A model generated the notes under the pieces. That model worked only from the letters and a program-made list of their open reading frames with translations. It searched no databases and was not told the origin of the DNA. This document shows, one piece after another, positions 54,831-63,330 of a DNA stretch of 64,000 nucleotides; position 1 is the first letter of the stretch; each line of letters opens with the position of its first letter. Position numbers and translations under genes: made by a program. Source of the DNA: Paracoccus amoyensis (GTDB lineage: Bacteria > Pseudomonadota > Alphaproteobacteria > Rhodobacterales > Rhodobacteraceae); the NCBI RefSeq assembly GCF_014490725.1, contig NZ_JACOQL010000004.1, positions 186,001-250,000 of the forward strand, read 5' to 3'.

Positions 54831-55883
54831 ATGGTTGTCGAAAATCGGTATCACCCTGCGGATGATCGCTACCAACGGATGACCTATCGCCGCTGCGGTC
54901 GGTCCGGCCTGAAACTTCCGGCGATCAGTTTGGGCCTTTGGCATAATTTTGGCCAAGACACGCCCCATCAGACCAAGCGTGATATGTGCCGCAAGGCATT
55001 TGATCTGGGGATCACGCATTTCGATCTGGCCAACAATTATGGGCCGCCCCCCGGCAGCGCCGAAAGCGCCTTTGGCGATATTCTGCGCACCGATTTCGCG
55101 GCGTATCGCGATCAGCTTATCATCAGCAGCAAGGCCGGCTATGACATGTGGGTCGGTCCCTATGGGGAATGGGGCAGTCGCAAATATCTGATTGCGTCCT
55201 GTGACCAGTCATTGAAGAGGCTGGGCGTTGATTATGTCGATATCTTCTATTCGCACCGTTTTGACCCGGACACGCCGTTGGAGGAAACCATGGGCGCGCT
55301 GGATCATATCGTCCGTTCCGGGCGTGCGCTTTATGCCGGGATCAGCAGTTATAACAGCCAGCGCACGGCCGAGGCTGTTGCGATCCTGAAGGATCTGGGC
55401 ACGCCCTGCCTGATTCATCAGCCCAGCTATAACATGCTGAACCGGTGGGTTGAACATGATGGGCTGCTGGATACGCTGGATGAAGCGGGGGTGGGCAGTA
55501 TCGCCTTTACGCCTCTGGCGCAGGGAATGCTGACCGGGAAATATTTGCAAGGCGTCCCTGCCGACAGCCGTGCGGCGCAGGGCAAGTCGTTGTCGCGGGA
55601 CTGGCTGACGGATGACATGATTCGCCGCCTGAATGGGTTGGATGAGATTGCACGGGCGCGGGGACAAACGCTGGCGCAAATGGCGGTGGCGTGGGTGTTG
55701 CGGGGCGGGCGTGTGACCAGCGCGCTGATCGGGGCATCGCGCCCGTCGCAGGTGGAAGATTGCGTCGGCGCCCTGGGCAATACCGAATTCAGCGCAGACG
55801 AACTGGCGCAGATCGACGAATTGACGGCCGCCGGGGATGTGAACCTGTGGGCGCGGTCATCGGAAAGCGCCGGCGAGGAGTAG
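54831..55883 (+). CDS. Aldo/keto reductase, L-glyceraldehyde 3-phosphate reductase (YghZ) type
   Basis: This NADPH-dependent reductase has the AKR tetrad: Asp and Tyr in FDLANNYGPPPGSAE, Lys in IISSKAGYDMWVGPYG, His in DIFYSHRFD. The 350-residue length and the GPPPGSAE and FTPLAQGMLTGKYL blocks match the YghZ/GAP-reductase subgroup, which detoxifies methylglyoxal-related compounds. The ATG at 54831 follows GAGGGGTTCAGG. The gene behind it is convergent with no gap. Confidence 0.9.
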   Translation: MVVENRYHPADDRYQRMTYRRCGRSGLKLPAISLGLWHNFGQDTPHQTKRDMCRKAFDLGITHFDLANNYGPPPGSAESAFGDILRTDFAAYRDQLIISSKAGYDMWVGPYGEWGSRKYLIASCDQSLKRLGVDYVDIFYSHRFDPDTPLEETMGALDHIVRSGRALYAGISSYNSQRTAEAVAILKDLGTPCLIHQPSYNMLNRWVEHDGLLDTLDEAGVGSIAFTPLAQGMLTGKYLQGVPADSRAAQGKSLSRDWLTDDMIRRLNGLDEIARARGQTLAQMAVAWVLRGGRVTSALIGASRPSQVEDCVGALGNTEFSADELAQIDELTAAGDVNLWARSSESAGEE

Positions 55884-56876
55884 TCAAACCAGCCACCAGC
55901 CGCTGTTCTTAAGCCGCTGGCGGATCGGTTGCTCCTTGGCGGGCAGGGCGTTGCGGTCAAACATGGGTCGCACCTTGTCGCGGCCCTTGCCCTGATAGAT
56001 CAGTTTCTTCGCAGGCTCATATTCGCGGAGGTGTTTCTTGATCCAGTTCGGGACCAACGCGGCCTCTAGCACGTCAACTGTTGCGTCGCTTTCGCGGGCA
56101 TAAAGTAGCGGCAGATGGCGATAGTGACAGGTGATGTCACCATCCAGCCCCACCAGTTCCGGTCCGGGACGGCCGCCGCCAAAGGAATGGATCACCAGCG
56201 GCAGCACAACCTGATCCAGCCACGGATTCAGGCTTTGGCAGGCCAGCTCGTCCTGCGGATCGTTCTGGACCTGCTCAGCCCAGTTCAGAAACCTTTCGCC
56301 AAAGGCCGCGGGGTCAGAGCCGAAAAACCAGCCTGCATTGAAATACAGATATCGCTCCCAATGCTCATCCGGCTGGCTTCGGTCCAGCGATGACGCAAAA
56401 TCCAGCCCGAACCGGTCGTATAGCGATTTCCAGATCGCGCTGTAACCGGGGCCATATAGCGGTGGTTCCGGCCAGGTCCCTTCGCGCCGCATCGAAGCGG
56501 ACGGACGGTTGAAATCAAACGTCACCTGATCCAGCGGGCCGGTAATCAGCGTATCGCTGTCAAAGAAGATGAACGGCTGCCCCGGCGGCAGGGCCAGTAA
56601 AGCCTCGATCTTGTTGCCATAGGGATAGGCCGCACCGAAATGCCGGGCGGTGAAGGGCAGGATTTCGGCCTCCAGACGTTCCAGAATGGCGCGGGCTTCG
56701 GCGCTGATCTGGGTGTGACGACCTTCCCATGCCGCATCGGGCTGCGGTTCGGCCACGAACAGGCGTCCCTGCCAGTCGGGTGCCGAATGGCGCAGGCTGG
56801 CGGCAAAGATGATCGCCTCATATTCCAGCCGCCCCGACTGGGCGACGATCAACAGATTGGGCTGGTTCAGGGTCAT
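55884..56876 (-). CDS. Glycosyltransferase-like protein of unknown specificity
   Basis: The 330-residue soluble protein starts with a GT-A-like fold: LLIVAQSGRLEYEAIIFAAS, and the DxD-type motif FIFFDSDTLITGP near residue 105 that would bind a nucleotide-sugar metal. The C-terminal third (PNWIKKHLREYEPAKKLIY) is basic. No membrane segment. No close family name is recognised; donor and acceptor are unknown. It is on the same strand as the ArsC-family gene upstream and may be co-transcribed. Confidence 0.65.
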   Translation of the reverse strand: MTLNQPNLLIVAQSGRLEYEAIIFAASLRHSAPDWQGRLFVAEPQPDAAWEGRHTQISAEARAILERLEAEILPFTARHFGAAYPYGNKIEALLALPPGQPFIFFDSDTLITGPLDQVTFDFNRPSASMRREGTWPEPPLYGPGYSAIWKSLYDRFGLDFASSLDRSQPDEHWERYLYFNAGWFFGSDPAAFGERFLNWAEQVQNDPQDELACQSLNPWLDQVVLPLVIHSFGGGRPGPELVGLDGDITCHYRHLPLLYARESDATVDVLEAALVPNWIKKHLREYEPAKKLIYQGKGRDKVRPMFDRNALPAKEQPIRQRLKNSGWWLV

Positions 56877-56882
56877 GCCGCG

Positions 56883-57248
56883 TCAGTTTTGCTGTTCGGT
56901 CAGGAAATCGTGGATGGTTTCCTTGGGCCGCGCCATGATCGCGCCCTTGGGGCCGAATACGGCTGGTCGCTGGATTAGCAGCGGATGATCGGCCATCGCC
57001 TGAAGCAGCGCGTCATCGGACAGGGATGTGTCGCCAAGGCCAAGGTCGTCATAGGGCGTATTCTGCCGCCGCAACAATTCGCGCGGCGTCATTCCCAGCT
57101 GGTTAAGCGCCGATTTCAGGTCTGCCACGGTTGGCGGCTGTTTCTGATAATCGCGCACGGTCAGATCAACCCCTGCGTCCTGCAACGCTTGCAGCACATA
57201 GCGAGAGGTTGAACATTTCGGATTGTGCCAGATGGTAAAGTCGGACAT
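56883..57248 (-). CDS. arsC: ArsC-family arsenate reductase
   Basis: This 121-residue thioredoxin-fold protein has the ArsC active-site Cys12 in HNPKCSTSR and the arginines of the oxyanion site in LLRRQNTPYDD and IQRPAVFGPKGAIMARP. The classical enzyme reduces arsenate with glutaredoxin; many family members without other ars genes nearby, as here, have unproven roles. Six bases separate it from the glycosyltransferase-like gene downstream. Confidence 0.87.
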   Translation of the reverse strand: MSDFTIWHNPKCSTSRYVLQALQDAGVDLTVRDYQKQPPTVADLKSALNQLGMTPRELLRRQNTPYDDLGLGDTSLSDDALLQAMADHPLLIQRPAVFGPKGAIMARPKETIHDFLTEQQN

Positions 57249-57275
57249 GCGGCCCCCTTGTCACTTGCGGGCAGG

Positions 57276-57791
57276 CTATCGCGCGCTGTCCGAGATGGGA
57301 AGCGCGGTCGTCGCCTTGATCTCCTCCATCGACAGCAGGGCGGTCACGTTGTGGATTTTCACCTCGTTGATCAGTGACTGATAGAAGCGGTCATAGGCGC
57401 GGGCATTTTTGACCTGCACTTTCAGGATATAGTCGATATCACCGGCCAAACGGTGTGCCTCGATCACTTCAGGACGTTCACGCAGCGCACGCAGAAAGCG
57501 TGCGGCCCAGTCCTTGTCATGCTCGCTGGTGCGGATCAGCACAAAGAAGCAGGCTTCCAGACCAAGGGCTTCGGGGTCCAGCAGGGTCACCTGTTTGCGG
57601 ATCACGCCCGCCTCTCGCAATTTGCGGATTCGGTTCCAGACCGGGGTCTTTGATGCGCCCACTTGCTCTGCAATCTGATCCAGCGACAGGGTTGCATCCT
57701 CTTGCAGCAAGGACAGGATTTTACGGTCGACCTCATCCAAACGCACGGATGTTCGCTCGATCGGGGGCTTTTGAGTATTCAGTTCCGCCAT
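57276..57791 (-). CDS. Lrp/AsnC-family regulator divergent from the cysteine operon
   Basis: This 171-residue regulator has an N-terminal helix-turn-helix (LDEVDRKILSLLQEDATLSL, QIAEQVGASKTPVWNRIRKL) and a C-terminal RAM/AsnC ligand domain (VQVKNARAYDRFYQSLINEV). ATG 57791 follows GAGGAG; the TTG at 57803 is less likely. It is divergent from DUF2849-cysI-cysH across 99 bases, so it probably controls those genes, with cysteine or a sulfur metabolite as ligand. Confidence 0.9.
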   Translation of the reverse strand: MAELNTQKPPIERTSVRLDEVDRKILSLLQEDATLSLDQIAEQVGASKTPVWNRIRKLREAGVIRKQVTLLDPEALGLEACFFVLIRTSEHDKDWAARFLRALRERPEVIEAHRLAGDIDYILKVQVKNARAYDRFYQSLINEVKIHNVTALLSMEEIKATTALPISDSAR

Positions 57792-57890
57792 CTGGCTCCT
57801 CAACGTATGATCGTTCTTATTTTCTCTGACCTATCGCAAAAATACAGAACAAAATTCTATATAGGAAGGGACAATCGAAAGGTCCGACTC

Positions 57891-58223
57891 ATGAGCAAAG
57901 CCTTCACCCCCACGGTCGCAAAGCCCGGCGTTATCACGGCGAACAACCTGCGCGAAGGCTTTAACGTCTGGATGTGCGAGGATGGCTGGACTGCTGACCC
58001 GACACAGGCGACCTTGTTCGAAGACGAAGCTATCGCCGAACTGGCCCTGCTGAAAGCCATTGGTCAGTCCAATACCGTCGTCGGCCCCTATCTGGTCGAG
58101 GCCAGACGCGGCCCGAACGGTCCAGAACCCACGCATTTCCGCGAAGCGTTCCGTCAAACCGGTCCGTCCAACTATTTCCACGGCATTCAAGCCGACAAGC
58201 AAGCCGAGGCCAGCAATGTTTGA
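57891..58223 (+). CDS. DUF2849 protein of the sulfite reductase operon
   Basis: This 110-residue protein of the family found almost only next to cysI in alphaproteobacteria. Conserved blocks are GVITANNLREGFNVWMCEDG and VGPYLVEARRGPNGPEPTHF. No known cofactor motif. The ATG is at 57891. Its last eight bases overlap the cysI start, indicating translational coupling. A role in sulfite reductase assembly or in siroheme delivery is a guess from context. Confidence 0.85.
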   Translation: MSKAFTPTVAKPGVITANNLREGFNVWMCEDGWTADPTQATLFEDEAIAELALLKAIGQSNTVVGPYLVEARRGPNGPEPTHFREAFRQTGPSNYFHGIQADKQAEASNV

Positions 58224-59874
58224 TGTTCGTCCCGTTGATACCGATTATGTCCGCCACCGCGCAGCCCAGTTCCGCGCGCAGGTTGAACGTCGTCTGGATG
58301 GCAGCCTGACCGAGGATGAGTTTCGTCCGCTGCGCCTGATGAACGGCGTTTATCTGCAACTGCATGCCTATATGCTGCGTGTCGCCATTCCCTATGGCAC
58401 GATCAGCCCTGACCAGATGCGCATGCTGGCCCATCTGGCCCAGCATTACGACAAGGGCTACGGCCACTGGACCACCCGCCAGAACATTCAGTTCAACTGG
58501 CCCAAGCTGGTGGATATCCCTGATATGCTGGATCATCTGGCCTCGGTCGGGATGCATGCGATCCAGACGTCGGGCAACACCATCCGCAACGTGACGACGG
58601 ATGCCTTTGCCGGTGCCGCGCCGGACGAAATTGCCGATCCGCGCCCCTATGCCGAGTTGCTGCGCAGCTGGTCAACCGACCATGCCGAATTTCAGTTCCT
58701 GCCGCGCAAGTTCAAGATCGCCATTACCGGCGCGACGAATGACCGTGCCATTATCGCCGCCCATGACATTGGCCTGCGTCTGGTGGAACGGGATGGCAAG
58801 CTGGGCTTTGAGGTCTGGGTTGGTGGCGGTCTGGGCCGCACGCCGTTGCTGGGCCAGGTGATCCGCGACTTCCTGCCGGAAGATGATCTGCTGCCTTATA
58901 TCGAGGCGATCATCGCGACCTATAACCTGAGCGGTCGTCGCGACAACAAATACAAAGCCCGTATCAAGATCACCGTGTCCGAACGCGGGCTGGATGTGTT
59001 CCGTGACGAGGTCGAGGAAGAGTTCCTGAACCGCCGCCGCGACTTTCAGGGCGCGGATCACGAGGCGTTGGCCATCTTCCGCAACCGTTTTGCCGCGCCT
59101 GTCTTCCGCGACGCGCCGGTCGAAGGGTATGAGGAAGCACGCGCCAGTAATGCGGGCTTCCGGAGCTGGACCGATACCAACCTGCGCGCCCACAGGATTG
59201 CTGGCTATACCAGCGTGATCGTGACCTTCAAGGCGCCGGGCGCGACGCAGGGCGATGCTTCGGCCGATCAGATGCGCTTGCTGGCCGATCTTGCCGAGCG
59301 TTATGGCCATGCCGATCTGCGCGTCATGCACGATCAGAACGTGGCTTTGCCGCATGTCCATAAATCGGACCTGCCGGCGCTTTATGCCGCGCTGCGCGAT
59401 GCCGGGCTGGCCACGGCCAATGCCGGCCTGACCAGCGATATCATCGCCTGCCCGGGGATGGATTATTGCGCGCTGGCAACCGCACGCTCGATCCCGATTG
59501 CACAAGAGATCGCCGAACATTTCCGCGACGAAGGTCTGGAACAGGAAATCGGCAACCTGAATATCCGCATCTCGGGCTGCATCAACGCCTGCGGACATCA
59601 CCATCTTGGCCATATCGGCATTCTTGGATTGGATCGCGCAGGCGTCGAGAACTATCAGATCACGCTGGGCGGCGATGCCTATGACATCCCGACCATTGGT
59701 CAGCGCGCTGGCGCAGGCTTCCCGGCAGAAGAGGTCGTGCCCGCAATCGACCGGCTGCTGCGTGCCTATCTGGATGTGCGCGAGGACGAGCACGAACGCT
59801 TCATCGACGCCTATCGTCGCTTGGGTGCCGATCCGTTCAAGGCAGCCCTCTACCCCGAGCCCGCCCATGCTTGA
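58216..59874 (+). CDS. cysI: Assimilatory sulfite reductase, haemoprotein subunit (CysI type)
   Basis: It reduces sulfite to sulfide by six electrons at a coupled siroheme-[4Fe-4S] centre. The 552-residue protein has duplicated ferredoxin-like and reductase halves. Cluster cysteines are in ACPGMDYCALATARS and SGCINACGHHHLG. The electron donor is probably ferredoxin or the Fpr encoded downstream, because no CysJ is present. Nitrite reductase relatives are similar; the cysH neighbour argues for sulfite. Confidence 0.92.
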   Translation: MFDVRPVDTDYVRHRAAQFRAQVERRLDGSLTEDEFRPLRLMNGVYLQLHAYMLRVAIPYGTISPDQMRMLAHLAQHYDKGYGHWTTRQNIQFNWPKLVDIPDMLDHLASVGMHAIQTSGNTIRNVTTDAFAGAAPDEIADPRPYAELLRSWSTDHAEFQFLPRKFKIAITGATNDRAIIAAHDIGLRLVERDGKLGFEVWVGGGLGRTPLLGQVIRDFLPEDDLLPYIEAIIATYNLSGRRDNKYKARIKITVSERGLDVFRDEVEEEFLNRRRDFQGADHEALAIFRNRFAAPVFRDAPVEGYEEARASNAGFRSWTDTNLRAHRIAGYTSVIVTFKAPGATQGDASADQMRLLADLAERYGHADLRVMHDQNVALPHVHKSDLPALYAALRDAGLATANAGLTSDIIACPGMDYCALATARSIPIAQEIAEHFRDEGLEQEIGNLNIRISGCINACGHHHLGHIGILGLDRAGVENYQITLGGDAYDIPTIGQRAGAGFPAEEVVPAIDRLLRAYLDVREDEHERFIDAYRRLGADPFKAALYPEPAHA

Positions 59875-60598
59875 TCAATCGCTTGATGATCGTGCCGGGC
59901 GGTTGAATGACCGCTATCGGCACCATGCCGCGACCGAGGTTTTACGCCGCGCGGTCAGCGACCCCGATCTGGGCCGCGTTGCGCTGGTATCGTCCTTTGG
60001 CGCGGAATCGGTCGTACTGTTACATATGGTCAGCGTCGTGGCCCCCGGCCTGCCGGTGCTGTTCATCGATACCCAGATGCTGTTTCCCGAAACGCTGGAA
60101 TACCAGCGCGAGGTTTCGGCAAGGCTGGGCCTGACGAATGTGCAACTGATCGGCGCGACCAGGCAAGAGGTTGCCCGCCACGACCCCGACGGCACCTTGC
60201 ATCAGTTCAATCAGGACGCCTGCTGCGATTTTCGCAAGACCGTTCCGCTGGAACGCGCCCTGTCGCAATATGACGCATGGATCACCGGTCGGAAGCGTTT
60301 TCAGGGCGGCCAGCGTCAGCAGCTCGAGTTCTTTGAACCAGAGCCGCCGCACCGTCTGCGCGTCAACCCGCTGGCCTTTTGGCGGTCCGAGGACGTGCAG
60401 GAATACATGATCGAAAACAACCTGCCGCGTCACCCGCTGGTCGCGCAAGGCTATCCCTCGATCGGCTGTGCGCCCTGCACCTCGCCGGTGAAGCCCGGCG
60501 AAGATCCGCGTGCCGGCCGTTGGCGTGGCAGCGACAAGACCGAGTGCGGCATTCACTTCATTGGCGGGCGCATGGTCCGTGGAAAGGTTTCGGCATGA
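59867..60598 (+). CDS. cysH: APS reductase (CysH, Fe-S type)
   Basis: It reduces adenylylsulfate to sulfite with thioredoxin. The 243-residue protein has SSFGAES as the nucleotide loop. The double pair Cys119-Cys120 and Cys201-xx-Cys204 is the [4Fe-4S] signature of plant/bacterial APS reductases and is absent from E. coli-type PAPS reductase. The catalytic Cys is Cys227 in KTECGIHF. The start overlaps the end of cysI by eight bases, and the stop overlaps the next gene by four. Confidence 0.94.
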   Translation: MLDQSLDDRAGRLNDRYRHHAATEVLRRAVSDPDLGRVALVSSFGAESVVLLHMVSVVAPGLPVLFIDTQMLFPETLEYQREVSARLGLTNVQLIGATRQEVARHDPDGTLHQFNQDACCDFRKTVPLERALSQYDAWITGRKRFQGGQRQQLEFFEPEPPHRLRVNPLAFWRSEDVQEYMIENNLPRHPLVAQGYPSIGCAPCTSPVKPGEDPRAGRWRGSDKTECGIHFIGGRMVRGKVSA

Positions 60599-60966
60599 CC
60601 AAGCAGATCATCGTGCGCGACGACGGTTTTCATGACGTTGCGGATGAGGCCGAAGTCGTTCTGGCCCCGGATACGCCTATCGAAGAGTTGGTGGACCACC
60701 TGCATCGCACGTTGGTGGCGATTGATTTCCCGGCTTTCACCGATGGCCGTGGCTTTTCCATCGCCCGTCGGCTGCGGGAATTGGGGTATCAGGGCCGCCT
60801 GCGCGCCAATGGCCGCCTGATCGCCGATCAATATGCGATGGCCCGCCGTGTGGGCTTTGACGAAGTCGTGGTGGCGCCGGATATCGCCCAGCGTCAGCCG
60901 CAGGAACAATGGTTGGCCCGTGCCAATTGGAAAGAGTGGGACCATCGGTCCCAGCTTGCTGACTAG
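60595..60966 (+). CDS. DUF934 protein (sulfate-assimilation operon)
   Basis: This 123-residue protein of the family encoded after cysH in many proteobacteria. It has the block FPAFTDGRGFSIARRLRELG, then GRLRANGRLIADQYAMARRV and GFDEVVV. Annotated in places as oxidoreductase-like, but no catalytic residues are established. Its ATG overlaps the cysH stop (ATGA). Confidence 0.9.
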   Translation: MTKQIIVRDDGFHDVADEAEVVLAPDTPIEELVDHLHRTLVAIDFPAFTDGRGFSIARRLRELGYQGRLRANGRLIADQYAMARRVGFDEVVVAPDIAQRQPQEQWLARANWKEWDHRSQLAD

Positions 60967-61021
60967 ACGCCCCCTTTCCCTTTGCCGGACATATGCCTAA
61001 AAGACTCGGGAATTATCACTT

Positions 61022-61864
61022 ATGACGCTGGACCTTACCGTGGCCGATGCCGCTGCAAAAACTGCGACCAAAACCCTGCCTGATGCGCAGACCGTCACCT
61101 CGGTCACGCATTGGACCGACAGCCTGTTTTCCTTTCGTGTGACGCGCCCCGCATCGCTGAGGTTCCGTTCGGGCGAATTTGTCATGATCGGTTTGCCGGG
61201 CGATAACGGCAAGCCGTTGCTGCGGGCCTATTCCATCGCTTCGCCCAATTGGGATGAAGAGCTGGAATTTTATTCCATCAAGGTGCCGGATGGACCCCTG
61301 ACCTCGAAGTTGCAGCACATCAGGGAGGGGGATGAGATTATCTTGCGTCCCAAACCTGTCGGCACGCTGGTTCTGGATGCGCTGCTGCCCGGCAAGCGGA
61401 TGTGGTTTCTGGCCACCGGGACGGGCTTTGCGCCCTTTGCCTCGTTGATGCGCGACCCGGAAACCTATGAGCGGTATGAGCAGGTCATCATGATGCATAC
61501 CTGTCGCACGGCGGAAGAGCTGACCTATGGACGGGAGCTGATCGAAAACCTGCGTCACGACCCGCTGCTGGGCGAGTTGTATGGCGAGGATTTCGCCAAT
61601 CGCTTGCTGTATTATCCCACCACCACGCGCGAGGATTCGCCGCTGATGGGACGGATTACCGACAATATGACATCGGGCAAGGTGTTTCAGGATCTGAGCC
61701 TGCCGCCCATGTCGCCAGAAACCGATCGCGCCATGATCTGTGGCAGTCTGGCGTTCAACGTGGATGTGAAAGCAGTTCTGGAAGGTTTCGGGCTGAATGA
61801 AGGTGCCAATTCCGAGCCGAAGGAATTCGTGGTCGAGAAGGCCTTCGTCGGCGACGGGATCTAA
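61022..61864 (+). CDS. fpr: Ferredoxin/flavodoxin-NADP+ reductase
   Basis: This FAD enzyme moves electrons between NADPH and ferredoxin. At 280 residues it has the FAD site LLRAYSIASPNWDEELEFYS and the NADP site MWFLATGTGFAPFASLMRDP. The C-terminus VVEKAFVGDGI lacks the aromatic end of plant enzymes, as in bacterial subclass I. The 55-base gap to the DUF934 gene suggests it belongs to the same operon and supplies CysI with electrons. Confidence 0.94.
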   Translation: MTLDLTVADAAAKTATKTLPDAQTVTSVTHWTDSLFSFRVTRPASLRFRSGEFVMIGLPGDNGKPLLRAYSIASPNWDEELEFYSIKVPDGPLTSKLQHIREGDEIILRPKPVGTLVLDALLPGKRMWFLATGTGFAPFASLMRDPETYERYEQVIMMHTCRTAEELTYGRELIENLRHDPLLGELYGEDFANRLLYYPTTTREDSPLMGRITDNMTSGKVFQDLSLPPMSPETDRAMICGSLAFNVDVKAVLEGFGLNEGANSEPKEFVVEKAFVGDGI

Positions 61865-61921
61865 GGGGCTTTGCCCCTCGGTTCCTGCGGAACCTCACCC
61901 CAGGGTATTGGGACAAAGAAG

Positions 61922-61954
61922 AAAGGGCGCTGCGGGAAGGCAGCGCCCTTTTTT
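61922..61954. terminator. Bidirectional terminator between fpr and gcdH
   Basis: AAAGGGCGCTGC (61922-61933) pairs perfectly with GCAGCGCCCTTT (61940-61951). T follows on the plus strand and the stem's A run gives a T tail on the minus strand. It serves both convergent genes. Confidence 0.92.
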
Positions 61955-61957
61955 ACG

Positions 61958-63172
61958 TCAGAAAAATGCCTGAAGGCCGGTGATGGCGCGGCCCAGGATC
62001 AGGGCGTGGACATCGTGGGTGCCTTCGTAGGTGTTGACGGTTTCAAGGTTCATCATATGGCGGATGACCTGATATTCTTCGGAAATACCGTTGCCGCCGT
62101 GCATGTCGCGCGCCCAACGGGCGATTTCGAGGGCCTTGCCACAATTGTTGCGTTTGATGATCGAGATCATTTCGGGCGCGGCCTGCGCTTCGTCCATCAG
62201 GCGGCCAACGCGCAGGCTGCCTTGCAGGCCAAGCGCGATTTCGGTCAGCATGTTGGCCATTTTCAGCTGATGGAGCTGAGTCTGGGCCAGCGGTTTGCCG
62301 AACTGAGTGCGATCCAGGCCGTATTGGCGGGCGGCATGCAGGCAAAATTCGGCAGCACCCAAGGCACCCCAGCTGATGCCGTAACGAGCGCGGTTCAGAC
62401 AGCCGAACGGGCCTTTCAGACCTTCGACATTGGGCAGCAGGGCGTCTTCGCCGACCTCGACATTATCCATGACGATTTCGCCGGTGATCGAGGCGCGCAA
62501 CGACAGTTTGCCACCGATCTTGGGGGCAGACAGACCCTTCGTGCCCTTGTCCAGCACAAAGCCGCGGATCTTGCCGCCATGCGCTTCGGATTTCGCCCAG
62601 ACGACAAATACGTCGGCGATGGGCGAGTTCGAGATCCACATTTTGGCACCGTTCAGGACATAGCCTTGATCGGTCTTTTTCGCGACGGTCTTCATGCCTG
62701 CGGGGTCAGATCCGGCATCGGGTTCGGTCAGGCCGAAACAGCCGATCCATTCGCCGGAAGCCAGTTTGGGCAGGTATTTCTGCCGCTGTTCTTCGCTGCC
62801 GTAAGCATAGATCGGGTACATCACCAGCGAGGATTGCACCGACATCATGCTGCGATAGCCGCTGTCGACCCGTTCCACCTCGCGGGCGACCAGGCCATAG
62901 GCGACGTAAGATGCACCAAGCCCGCCATATTCTTCGGGGATGGTGATGCCCAGCAGGCCCATTTCACCCATCTCACGGAAAATCGCAGGATCGGTTTCTT
63001 CGTTGCGATAGGCGTCGATGACGCGGGGTTGCAGTTTGTTCTGCGCATAGGCGCGGGCCGCATCGCGCAACATCCGCTCTTCTTCGGTCAGTTGGTCGTC
63101 AAGCCGGAAGGGGTCTTCCCAATCGAAACGTCCCAGATCGGGTGCGTCTTTTGCTTTCAATGTTCCAGCCAT
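61958..63172 (-). CDS. gcdH: Glutaryl-CoA dehydrogenase
   Basis: It oxidatively decarboxylates glutaryl-CoA to crotonyl-CoA in lysine, tryptophan and aromatic breakdown. The 404-residue acyl-CoA dehydrogenase has [20 protein letters not shown] near the start, [17 protein letters not shown], and the catalytic Glu in [18 protein letters not shown]. The ATG at 63172 follows GAGGAGG; an upstream in-frame ATG at 63226 is weaker. The GCDH subgroup is favoured by the N-terminal block and by Arg in the [16 protein letters not shown] region. Confidence 0.92.
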   Translation of the reverse strand: MAGTLKAKDAPDLGRFDWEDPFRLDDQLTEEERMLRDAARAYAQNKLQPRVIDAYRNEETDPAIFREMGEMGLLGITIPEEYGGLGASYVAYGLVAREVERVDSGYRSMMSVQSSLVMYPIYAYGSEEQRQKYLPKLASGEWIGCFGLTEPDAGSDPAGMKTVAKKTDQGYVLNGAKMWISNSPIADVFVVWAKSEAHGGKIRGFVLDKGTKGLSAPKIGGKLSLRASITGEIVMDNVEVGEDALLPNVEGLKGPFGCLNRARYGISWGALGAAEFCLHAARQYGLDRTQFGKPLAQTQLHQLKMANMLTEIALGLQGSLRVGRLMDEAQAAPEMISIIKRNNCGKALEIARWARDMHGGNGISEEYQVIRHMMNLETVNTYEGTHDVHALILGRAITGLQAFF

Positions 63173-63330
63173 GCCGTCCTCCTCTTTAGCCACGAGATGT
63201 TTAGGATGGATGTTCGGATGTGGCAATGCGCGTGATCACGCCTTGTTCAGGCTGTATTATGGAACCCGATGCCACGCATTCTGTTATGTCGGCAGCTTAG
63301 CAATCGACGCCTCGGGGGAAAGGAGACCTC

